NCBI GenBank assembly: GCA_946625715.1
Contig: CAMOTK010000080.1
Coordinates: 1-8,528 of the forward strand
Direction: 5' to 3'
Origin: an uncultured Prevotella sp.
Lineage (GTDB): Bacteria > Bacteroidota > Bacteroidia > Bacteroidales > Bacteroidaceae
Length of the DNA: 8,528 nt
Shown: positions 1 to 5,736 of the stretch, piece by piece
Layout of the letters: every line of letters begins with the position of its first letter
Numbering within the stretch: the first letter of the stretch is position 1
Translations under genes and position numbers: made by a program
The notes under the pieces: model-generated
The model's input: the letters and a program-made list of their open reading frames with translations, nothing else
Told to the model about the DNA's origin: nothing
The model's database searches: none

Positions 1-36
1 GCAGTGGTCTACCTGTATACGCTGACGCTGTTTTAA
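1..36 (+). CDS. Possible C-terminal tail of a rightward gene (partial)
   Basis: Frame 1 is open from the window edge and reads AVVYLYTLTLF followed by a TAA stop at 34-36. The tail is hydrophobic and could end a membrane protein. The placement fits a gene converging on the MIPS gene: the hairpin at 97-130 has A- and T-runs on both sides and could terminate transcription from both directions. Only 11 codons are visible, so neither the family nor the coding status can be established, and the frame may be open by chance. Confidence 0.35.
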   Translation, partial: AVVYLYTLTLF

Positions 37-93
37 ATGAGAAATGAGGAATGAGGAATGAGAAATTAAAATGAAGGAATGAAGGAATGAGAC
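36..93. repeat. Short tandem repeat of AATGAGR / AATGAAGG units
   Basis: Four consecutive 7-bp units (AATGAGA, AATGAGG, AATGAGG, AATGAGA) fill 36-63. They are followed by AATTAAA (64-70), two 8-bp AATGAAGG units (70-85) and a last AATGAGAC (86-93). The block is purine-rich on the + strand and sits between the possible upstream stop codon and the hairpin terminator. No open frame or RNA gene is seen in it. It is a low-complexity intergenic repeat and its function is unknown. Confidence 0.8.
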
Positions 94-96
94 AAT

Positions 97-130
97 AAAA
101 AAACTGGCATATCGCTATGCCAGTTTTTTT
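97..130. terminator. Perfect bidirectional intrinsic terminator after the MIPS gene
   Basis: A 15-bp perfect inverted repeat (97-111 with 116-130) encloses a TCGC loop. The inner stem is CTGGCATA/TATGCCAG. The outer part is a run of seven A on the left and seven T on the right, so each strand gives a stem followed by a U tract. It lies 19 bp past the MIPS stop codon and should end the leftward transcript. It could also end a convergent rightward gene. Confidence 0.92.
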
Positions 131-149
131 GTTGAGATTTCAATTTCAA

Positions 150-1457
150 TTAGTCAATCTCCTCGTCAGCCTCGTAGCCACCCAGACGACGGATTTCGTT
201 CTTCAGCATGGTGTACTGCTGATACAGGTGGTTGACGGCCTCTTCGCCCTTGGTGTAGTCGTGCATCGGGCTCTTGAGGAAGAAGCTGAGGAAGCGCTGT
301 GTGCCATACAGACCGGCGCGGGCAGCGAGGTCGCTGAGCAGGCAGAGGTCGAGGCATACAGGAGCAGCGAGGATAGAGTCGCGGCAGAGGAAGTTAATCT
401 TAATCTGCATGGGATAGCCCATCCATCCGAAGATGTCGATGTTGTCCCACGACTCCTTATTGTCGTTGCGGGGAGGATAGTAGTTGATACGCACCTTGTG
501 ATAGTAGTCGGTGTAGAGTTCGGGCTGAGTCTCGGCCTTGAGGATGGTCTCCAGCGTAGAGAGCTTCGACACTTCCTTGGTGTGGAAGTTGGCAGGCTCG
601 TCGAGCACCAGACCGTCGCGGTTGCCGAGGATGTTGGTAGAGAACCAGCCGTTCAGACCCAGGCAGCGTGTGCCGATAATCGGAGCGAAGCCCGACTTCA
701 CGAGCGTCTGACCAGTCTTGAAGTCCTTACCGCAGATAGGCATATGCGTCTTCTCAGCCATCTCCCACATAGCGGGGATGTCGACAGTGGTGTTAGGAGC
801 ACCCATGATGAAGGGAGCACCCTCGGCCAGAGCAGCATAGGCATAGCACATAGAAGGAGCCACATGCTCGCGGTCGTCGGCCTTCATGGCAGCCTCGAGG
901 TCGCTCAGATGATAGTGGAACTTCTCGTCGACGGGCAGATAGATTTCGGTAGAGGCAGCCCAGAGCACCACGATGCGGCTGCAGCCGTTCTGCTGCTTGA
1001 AGTTGCGGATGTCCTCGCGCAGCGCCTCAACCATTTCCCAACGGGTCTTGCAGTCCTTCACGTTGTCGCCGTCCAGACGCTTGGCATAGTTCTTGTCGAA
1101 AGCGGCCTTCATGGGCACAATCTTCTCCAGCTCGTCGCGTACAGGCTCGATGTCCTTCGGCTTCAGCACCTCGGCATACATAGCAGACTGATAGGCATTC
1201 TGAGGATAAACGTCCCAGCAGCCGAACACGATGTCGCTCAGTTTGGCCATGGGCACAATCTCATTGTACTTCAGGTACTTCTTGTCGGCACCTTTGCCCA
1301 CACGGATTTTGTCCATCTGAGTCATCGAACCAACGGGCTTTCCAAGACCCTTGCGCGTCATTAAAACACCAGTCATAAACGTTGTGGCAACGGCACCGTT
1401 ACCAACTACCATGATACCTAACTTACCCTCTGCGGGTTTCACGTTTGTTTTTTCCAT
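150..1457 (-). CDS. myo-inositol-1-phosphate synthase (MIPS)
   Basis: Cytoplasmic NAD-dependent enzyme that converts glucose 6-phosphate to 1D-myo-inositol 3-phosphate (L-myo-inositol 1-phosphate), the committed step of inositol synthesis. The 435-residue product has an N-terminal Rossmann loop VGNGAVATTF (residues 18-27). It also has the family core GKDFKTGQT (243-251), NILGNRDG (275-282) and a C-terminal stretch starting RDSILAAP (359-366); lysines in the core region belong to the active site in this family. The length is full for a bacterial MIPS. The ATG start is preceded by an A-rich sequence with A at -3 and -6 and no Shine-Dalgarno motif. It lies 43 bp downstream of the DUF5686 gene, with no good -7 box in the gap, so co-transcription is likely. 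In this context its product probably feeds the inositol-lipid genes on the other strand. The family call is very secure; the lipid role is inferred from the neighbours. Confidence 0.96.
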   Translation of the reverse strand: MEKTNVKPAEGKLGIMVVGNGAVATTFMTGVLMTRKGLGKPVGSMTQMDKIRVGKGADKKYLKYNEIVPMAKLSDIVFGCWDVYPQNAYQSAMYAEVLKPKDIEPVRDELEKIVPMKAAFDKNYAKRLDGDNVKDCKTRWEMVEALREDIRNFKQQNGCSRIVVLWAASTEIYLPVDEKFHYHLSDLEAAMKADDREHVAPSMCYAYAALAEGAPFIMGAPNTTVDIPAMWEMAEKTHMPICGKDFKTGQTLVKSGFAPIIGTRCLGLNGWFSTNILGNRDGLVLDEPANFHTKEVSKLSTLETILKAETQPELYTDYYHKVRINYYPPRNDNKESWDNIDIFGWMGYPMQIKINFLCRDSILAAPVCLDLCLLSDLAARAGLYGTQRFLSFFLKSPMHDYTKGEEAVNHLYQQYTMLKNEIRRLGGYEADEEID

Positions 1458-1500
1458 TTTTTTAGATTTTTTAGTTGCAATATGTTCTTTTTGTTTTGTT

Positions 1501-4050
1501 TTAGAATGTCGTTCTTATCATGAATCGAATACCCCACTTATTGGCCGTAGGCAGATTGTTGTAGGAGAGTCGACGTATATATTCAACGTGCACAAGCTTG
1601 AAAATATTGTGGATACCCACGCCAACTTCCCAATACGGCAACTTGCCGTCCATGATATGGCAGCCTTCGGGGAAGTCCATCAGGATGCCGCTGGAGGTAT
1701 TGACGTTGGGATTGTTCTTGTCGGAGAGCCTGCCCCACAGACAGCGTGCCACCAGCCATTCGCGCCACTTCAGCTTTTTGAGCAGCGGGATGCGGTTGAA
1801 GAGCTTGCCGTTGAGGTCCCAGTCAATCATGATGGACATGTAGCGGTCGTTGAGGAACTCCATGTTGTTGATGAGGTTGAAGGTCTGGTCTTCCATGATG
1901 TAGCCCAGGTTGGCCACCGGCATGATGAGCAGCGGATAGGGCACCTCGTTCCACTGGGCACCGGCTTTGATGCGAACGTCTATCTTACCACAGCTCATGG
2001 GCATCCAGAAGCGCTTGTAGACTTCGGCCTCGGTGAAGTTGTACTTGTACTGGCCCCCGAGGAAACCGTTGAAGCCCATGGTGTGCTGCAGGCGGAACAC
2101 GGGTGCATCGAGGTTCAGCGGCCAGCGGTGCTGCTTGGTGTTGATGAACGTTTCGCCCGGAGCAAAGCGTATGCCGACGGTGGCTTCCGTATAGCGTATG
2201 GACGAAAGGTTGGTGCCGGCAGGGTCGGCCACGCGATGGAAGCCGATGTTGCCAATGGGCTGCACCTTCTCGGTCTTGGCATCGGCAAAGAGCTTCAGTC
2301 CCCACTCCTGCTCATAGTCGAAGGCTATCTGCTGGCGGTTGTAGAGGAACATCTTGTCGATTTTCGTCACCTTGAACGACGTGAACATGTTGTCCTTGTC
2401 GGTCTGAATGAACTTGTCGCTGGGCAGGGCCACGTCGCGCATCGACGTGAAGGTGATGGCCTGACGGGGGAACTCGCGCGGCAGGTAGCCAGGGCGGTTG
2501 AACGTATAGGTCAGGTTGCCCTCGTAGTAGGTCTGCTTCGACTTGAGGCCTCTGGCCAAGTAGCCTTTCAGGAAGATGTGCGGATGGAAGTTGGCCGTGG
2601 TCTGAGCACTGGCACGCAGGCGCACCTTGTCGTAGAAGTTCTGCGAGATGATGGTGTTCACCGGGCCGATGTCGACCTTGCTGGGATGGTCTTTCGAGCC
2701 CGTCTCTACGAAGTTCTCGATGAGTGCTTTCAGGCCAAAGATAATGTATTTCATGCCCTTCATCTCCTGCAGATGCTTGATGAGGGCATCGATGCTGCTT
2801 TCGCTCTTCGTGAGCTCCACCTGTCGGTATTTGTTCCAGAAGTCGTCGTTCTGCATTTCGGCATAGGCGTCCTTCAGCACAGGCTTCTTGCCGCGGAAGA
2901 GCGCGTTGGGCAGTTCGTCGAAGGCGAAGTCGGTGCGGCGTGTGGTTCTCACCACAAGGAACCTCGAGAGCAGTTTGTTGGCATAGAGCTCGGCCACCAT
3001 GTCGTCGGTGGTGAGCAGCCATTCGCCGTTCTCCTGCTTCTCGAACTCCTGCAAGCACTGCAGGTTCTCCACCCAGTTGACGTCGCTCGACTTGGGAATG
3101 GTCAGTTCGCAGCGCTTCACCTGGTAGCTTGAGTCGGCCACGATGTAGAGCTGTCCTCGGAATCCGAAGTCTTGCTGGTTGTTGGGCACGAAGTCGAGAT
3201 GTATGCACTTGTCATTGCCCACAAAGAGCGTATCGGTGATGTAGAAGCGATAGAAGGCAATGGCTTCCTTTCCGATAGGACTGGGGAAAGGATATTGGAA
3301 CATGCGCACCTGGTCGTCGTAGATATCAATGTCCTGGAACACCTCGTGGAGCACATTGTTGAGGATGTCGCCCGTCTGGAAGAGGTCGTTGACGCCTGTC
3401 GACTGCTGGCCCTTGATGATGTCTTTCTCGGCATGCGGGTTTTTGCGATAGATTTTCTGCGTCACCGTCTCGTCGACCGAAAGCGGCAGTATGAGTTTGT
3501 CGTTGTAGGAGCACAGCTCCACCTGGTCGAGCAGCCACGGATGCTTCTTGAACATGCCGGTTTCCAGTTTGGCCGGCGTCAGGTCGTTCAGTCCGAAGGT
3601 AATCTTCTGATAATTATTATATTGGTAGAAGTCGTGGTTTTTCAGGTTGGTGCGCTTCTTGGCGGCAATCACCTTTCGCATCAGTTCCACAGCCGGATTG
3701 TTCTTTCGGCTGTACTTGCCCGAGCGCTTAGAGTTGACAATCACCTCTTTCAGCTGGCGGTTGTCGGGTTTCAGGCGAATGACGAGATGCTTGGGTGTTG
3801 AGGAGTTGATGTTGATGACCTGTGAAATGTAGCCTACCGAACTGACGGTGAGTCGCCAGCCGTTGTGACGGTCGACCACAAATTTGCCTTCGCCGTTGCT
3901 CGACACGGCCAGCTTGTTTCCACGATATACAACACTAGCATAGGGGATGGGACCGCCGTCGGTCGCATCTACCACCTCACCTGTAATCTGTGCTTGAACA
4001 GCCACAGCCATTAAGGCGAGGAGTAACAATATGCTATAAACTCGTTTCAA
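1501..4050 (-). CDS. DUF5686 / carboxypeptidase-regulatory-like outer-membrane protein
   Basis: The 849-residue product begins with a signal peptide (MKRVYSI, then a Leu/Ala-rich core, probable cleavage after Ala20 in VQA-QITG). Next comes a beta-sandwich of the CarboxypepD_reg-like type (about 21-105, starting QITGEVVDATDGGPIPYASV), the domain common at the N-terminus of Bacteroidota outer-membrane proteins. The rest matches the DUF5686 pattern (NPAVELMRKVIAAKK near 120-134, then YQYNNYQKI), with many alternating hydrophobic/aromatic stretches and a terminal FMIRTTF. The C-terminal Phe and strand pattern suggest an outer-membrane beta-barrel. The start must be TTG: an in-frame TAA lies four codons upstream, and the first downstream ATG falls inside the signal peptide. 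A -7 promoter box lies just upstream. It is the first gene of the leftward unit, ahead of MIPS. The biochemical function of the family is not known to me. Confidence 0.88.
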   Translation of the reverse strand: MKRVYSILLLLALMAVAVQAQITGEVVDATDGGPIPYASVVYRGNKLAVSSNGEGKFVVDRHNGWRLTVSSVGYISQVININSSTPKHLVIRLKPDNRQLKEVIVNSKRSGKYSRKNNPAVELMRKVIAAKKRTNLKNHDFYQYNNYQKITFGLNDLTPAKLETGMFKKHPWLLDQVELCSYNDKLILPLSVDETVTQKIYRKNPHAEKDIIKGQQSTGVNDLFQTGDILNNVLHEVFQDIDIYDDQVRMFQYPFPSPIGKEAIAFYRFYITDTLFVGNDKCIHLDFVPNNQQDFGFRGQLYIVADSSYQVKRCELTIPKSSDVNWVENLQCLQEFEKQENGEWLLTTDDMVAELYANKLLSRFLVVRTTRRTDFAFDELPNALFRGKKPVLKDAYAEMQNDDFWNKYRQVELTKSESSIDALIKHLQEMKGMKYIIFGLKALIENFVETGSKDHPSKVDIGPVNTIISQNFYDKVRLRASAQTTANFHPHIFLKGYLARGLKSKQTYYEGNLTYTFNRPGYLPREFPRQAITFTSMRDVALPSDKFIQTDKDNMFTSFKVTKIDKMFLYNRQQIAFDYEQEWGLKLFADAKTEKVQPIGNIGFHRVADPAGTNLSSIRYTEATVGIRFAPGETFINTKQHRWPLNLDAPVFRLQHTMGFNGFLGGQYKYNFTEAEVYKRFWMPMSCGKIDVRIKAGAQWNEVPYPLLIMPVANLGYIMEDQTFNLINNMEFLNDRYMSIMIDWDLNGKLFNRIPLLKKLKWREWLVARCLWGRLSDKNNPNVNTSSGILMDFPEGCHIMDGKLPYWEVGVGIHNIFKLVHVEYIRRLSYNNLPTANKWGIRFMIRTTF
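4048..4050 (-). promoter_or_regulatory. TTG start codon of the DUF5686 gene
   Basis: On the minus strand the sequence reads TTTTAAGAAAAGTTGAAACG. In the coding frame, TAA is followed by GAA AAG and then TTG, so no ATG is available before the stop. The TTG start gives a complete signal peptide, MKRVYSI plus a hydrophobic core. A purine-rich AAGAAAAG abuts the start, too close for a normal Shine-Dalgarno spacing. A rare start codon here may limit translation of a large outer-membrane protein. Confidence 0.75.
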
Positions 4051-4069
4051 CTTTTCTTAAAATTGGCTG

Positions 4070-4077
4070 CAAATTTA
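4070..4077 (-). promoter_or_regulatory. Bacteroidota -7 box for the DUF5686-MIPS unit
   Basis: The minus strand reads TAAATTTG, a perfect match to the Bacteroidota primary sigma -7 consensus TAnnTTTG. It lies 19 bp upstream of the TTG start, which implies a leader of only about 10-15 nt. The -33 region is weak: a T-rich GTTTTCT is present but no clean TTTG at the usual distance. Confidence 0.65.
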
Positions 4078-4172
4078 ATCAATAAGTCCGAGAAAACGCC
4101 CTTTTAGAGAAAACTTTTTGCGATTTTATATTTTTTTATGCCATAATTAGCGATATTTAGAATAAAAAGGGG

Positions 4173-4180
4173 TACTTTTG
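4173..4180 (+). promoter_or_regulatory. Bacteroidota -7 box for the PgpA-GtrA-PIPS-PAP2 operon
   Basis: TACTTTTG matches TAnnTTTG exactly. Only eight bases (CAGGCGTT) separate it from the ATG at 4189, so transcription would begin at or within a few bases of the start codon, giving a leaderless or nearly leaderless mRNA. The -33 position shows only a weak TTAG. An alternative is that a more distant promoter is used and this match is chance in AT-rich DNA. Confidence 0.6.
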
Positions 4181-4188
4181 CAGGCGTT

Positions 4189-4665
4189 ATGAGCAAACCT
4201 TCTTTACTTCCCGTGGTCATCGGGACCGGTTTTGGGGCAGGATTTTGGCCTTGGGGTCCAGGCACGGCAGGTGCCGTTCTGGCCACGGCCATTTGGTTTC
4301 TGCTGTCGGCATGCCTCGATTGGATGCAGTTGCTGGCCGTTGTCACCCTGCTCATCTTAGTGTTCACCTATTTAGGCACGTGGGCCACAGCCAAGCTGAT
4401 GCCCTTCTGGGGCGACGACCCGAGCCGCGTGGTGGTCGACGAGATGGTGGGCGTGTGGATACCGCTGCTGTTGGCCGGCACTTGGTGGCAAGCCCTGTTG
4501 GCCTTGCTGCTGTTCCGCTTCTTCGACATTGTGAAACCTTTGGGCATTCGCTCTTTCGACCGCCGCAAAGGTGCCTTTTGGGTGATGTTCGACGACATTT
4601 TGGCCGGCATCTATTCGGCCATCGTCTTATACCTTATTATATTAATAGGCGCATGGGTAGGATAA
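4189..4665 (+). CDS. PgpA-family membrane phosphatase, probable phosphatidylinositol-phosphate phosphatase
   Basis: The 158-residue inner-membrane protein has the full phosphatidylglycerophosphatase A pattern. The N-terminal GTGFGAGFWPWGPGTAGA lies at residues 12-29, DDPSRVVVDEMVG at 76-88 with Asp84-Glu85, FDIVKPLGI at 112-120, and GAFWVMFDDILAG at 128-140 with Asp135-Asp136. The conserved acidic residues are all present. Three to four hydrophobic segments surround these loops. The family normally removes the phosphate from phosphatidylglycerophosphate. In an operon with a CDP-alcohol transferase and opposite MIPS, dephosphorylation of phosphatidylinositol phosphate to phosphatidylinositol is more likely, as reported for the comparable Bacteroides gene. 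The start gives the normal family N-terminus. The 3' end overlaps the next gene by 13 bp. The family is secure; substrate is inferred, and a housekeeping PGP phosphatase role is not excluded. Confidence 0.9.
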   Translation: MSKPSLLPVVIGTGFGAGFWPWGPGTAGAVLATAIWFLLSACLDWMQLLAVVTLLILVFTYLGTWATAKLMPFWGDDPSRVVVDEMVGVWIPLLLAGTWWQALLALLLFRFFDIVKPLGIRSFDRRKGAFWVMFDDILAGIYSAIVLYLIILIGAWVG

Positions 4666-5087
4666 GACACGAGCTCTGGATGTTCTGCAAAGCCCAGCTG
4701 TCGGCCCAAGTGGCCACGCTGGTCGACTTCACCGTTTCGCTTCTGCTGAAAGAAGTGTTCGGCATGTGGTACGTCTGGGCTTCGTTTCTCGGCGCCTTGT
4801 CGGGCGGCCTCATGAACTGCATGGTGAACTACCGCTGGGTGTTCGATGCCGACGGGCTGAAGAAGAAGAACGTGGTGGTGAAGTACTTCATGGTCTGGAC
4901 GGGCAGCATCCTGCTCAACACGCTGGGCACCTACCTGCTCACCGAGCTGTCGCAGCAGTACTTCCTCTTTGCCAAGGCCGTGGTGGCCGTCAGTGTGGGC
5001 TTGCTGTGGAACTACCAGCTGCAGCGCCTGTTCGTCTATCGCGACACGCACATCATAGAAAAAATACATAAAAAGAAAAAGATATGA
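4653..5087 (+). CDS. GtrA-like small membrane protein
   Basis: The 144-residue product has four predicted membrane segments at roughly 15-32, 38-58, 75-97 and 103-119. It has the two GtrA-family marks: NYRWVF after segment 2 (residues 59-64) and NYQLQRLFVY after segment 4 (120-129). GtrA proteins are thought to help translocate polyprenyl-phosphate-linked sugars, often alongside a glycosyltransferase, but none is present here. The ATG at 4653 keeps a short charged N-terminus (GRIRHE) and overlaps the phosphatase gene by 13 bp; an ATG at 4680 is possible but gives a shorter N-terminus. The C-terminus is lysine-rich (KIHKKKKI) and ends in an ATGA overlap with the next start. Coupling on both sides suggests production together with the lipid enzymes. 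Movement of an inositol lipid or precursor across the membrane is a hypothesis only. Confidence 0.88.
   Translation: MGRIRHELWMFCKAQLSAQVATLVDFTVSLLLKEVFGMWYVWASFLGALSGGLMNCMVNYRWVFDADGLKKKNVVVKYFMVWTGSILLNTLGTYLLTELSQQYFLFAKAVVAVSVGLLWNYQLQRLFVYRDTHIIEKIHKKKKI
5058..5083 (+). promoter_or_regulatory. A-rich translation initiation region of the CDP-alcohol transferase, inside the GtrA gene
   Basis: The last codons of the GtrA gene form an almost uninterrupted A-rich tract directly before the ATG at 5084, within otherwise GC-rich coding DNA. Bacteroidota ribosomes make little use of Shine-Dalgarno pairing and favour unstructured A-rich upstream sequence. The tract therefore probably serves both as the lysine tail of GtrA and as the start region of the next gene, with the ATGA overlap supporting re-initiation. 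Confidence 0.55.
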
Positions 5088-5734
5088 ACTACAGAGACTT
5101 TTTACAAAAAGTGATTTACGTGGTCATCAACCCCATCATCAAGGGCATGATACGCATCGGCATCACGCCCAACCTGGTGACCACGCTCGGATTCGTAGGC
5201 AACCTTGTGGCCATGTGGCTCTTCCTCGAGGCCGCGCTGGCCTTTGGCGAGGGCAACATGCCGTGCGCCTATGCCTACATTGGCTGGGGCGGCGCCATCA
5301 TCCTCTTTGCCGGCCTGTTCGACATGATGGACGGCCGACTGGCCCGTCTGGGCAACATGTCGTCGGTGTTTGGCGCCCTTTGGGACTCGACGCTCGACCG
5401 CTACAGCGAGTTGGTGACGCTGTTTGCCATCGTCATGGTGTTTGTCAAGGCCGACTGGTTCTGGATGAGCGTCGTCACGTTTGCCGCCCTGGTGGGCTCC
5501 ATCATGGTGAGCTACGTGCGTGCCCGTGCCGAGGGTTTGCAGATAGAATGTAAGGTGGGCCTGATGCAGCGCCCCGAGCGCGTGGTGGTCACGGCCTTCG
5601 TGGCCATCATGACCGGTCTGACCGCCAACCTGTGGTGGCTGGCGGGCGGCATGATTCTGATAGCCGTGCTGGCCAACATCACCGCCTTCTGGCGCATTGC
5701 CCACTGTAAGAAAGAATTAGAGAAGAAGGCATAG
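5084..5734 (+). CDS. CDP-alcohol phosphatidyltransferase, probable phosphatidylinositol-phosphate synthase
   Basis: The 216-residue inner-membrane enzyme carries a perfect CDP-alcohol transferase signature D-x2-DG-x2-AR-x8-G-x3-D-x3-D: Asp80, Asp83-Gly84, Ala87-Arg88, Gly97, Asp101 and Asp105. These residues bind metal and CDP-diacylglycerol in the family. The N-terminal GITPNLVTTLG (26-36) is the usual entry to the first membrane segment. SYVRARAEGL (143-152) followed by KVGLMQRPER (157-166) resembles phosphatidylinositol-phosphate and archaetidylinositol-phosphate synthases and supplies the Arg/Lys residues expected to hold a phosphorylated head group. With MIPS and a PgpA-type phosphatase nearby, the likely reaction is CDP-DAG plus inositol phosphate to phosphatidylinositol phosphate and CMP. 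The gene overlaps GtrA by 4 bp and is 2 bp from the next gene. Phosphatidylglycerophosphate synthase is the main alternative. Confidence 0.9.
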   Translation: MNYRDFLQKVIYVVINPIIKGMIRIGITPNLVTTLGFVGNLVAMWLFLEAALAFGEGNMPCAYAYIGWGGAIILFAGLFDMMDGRLARLGNMSSVFGALWDSTLDRYSELVTLFAIVMVFVKADWFWMSVVTFAALVGSIMVSYVRARAEGLQIECKVGLMQRPERVVVTAFVAIMTGLTANLWWLAGGMILIAVLANITAFWRIAHCKKELEKKA

Positions 5735-5736
5735 CG

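Larger units (their letters stand above)
4051..4188. promoter_or_regulatory. Divergent promoter region between the two inositol-lipid units
   Basis: This 138-bp AT-rich gap separates the divergent DUF5686 and PgpA-family genes. It carries one perfect TAnnTTTG box on each strand (4070-4077 minus, 4173-4180 plus). The middle (about 4111-4170) has long A and T runs, including seven T at 4131-4137, which could act as an UP-type element. No clear operator palindrome, riboswitch or small ORF is seen. Shared control of both units is inferred from the arrangement. Confidence 0.7.

Noticed and set aside
117..1364. A 415-codon open frame on the + strand across the MIPS gene
   Set aside because: It is antisense to a clearly conserved enzyme, has no recognisable domain, is rich in His/Val/Leu/Glu as expected of a mirrored GC-biased gene, and begins inside the terminator hairpin.
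1458..1500. A separate promoter for MIPS in the 43-bp gap
   Set aside because: The gap is A/T-rich, but no TAnnTTTG box is found on the minus strand; only a weak CATATTGC is seen.
1351..3132. A 593-codon open frame on the + strand opposite the DUF5686 gene
   Set aside because: Its length comes from stop avoidance opposite a biased coding frame. The composition is repetitive in His, Val, Glu and Leu, there is no signal peptide or domain, and the minus-strand gene explains the region.
4245..4652. A longer N-terminus for the GtrA-like protein reaching back into the phosphatase gene
   Set aside because: The added 136 residues are Arg/His/Gly-rich out-of-frame translation of the phosphatase. The GtrA domain begins just after the ATG at 4653, which gives the normal family size.
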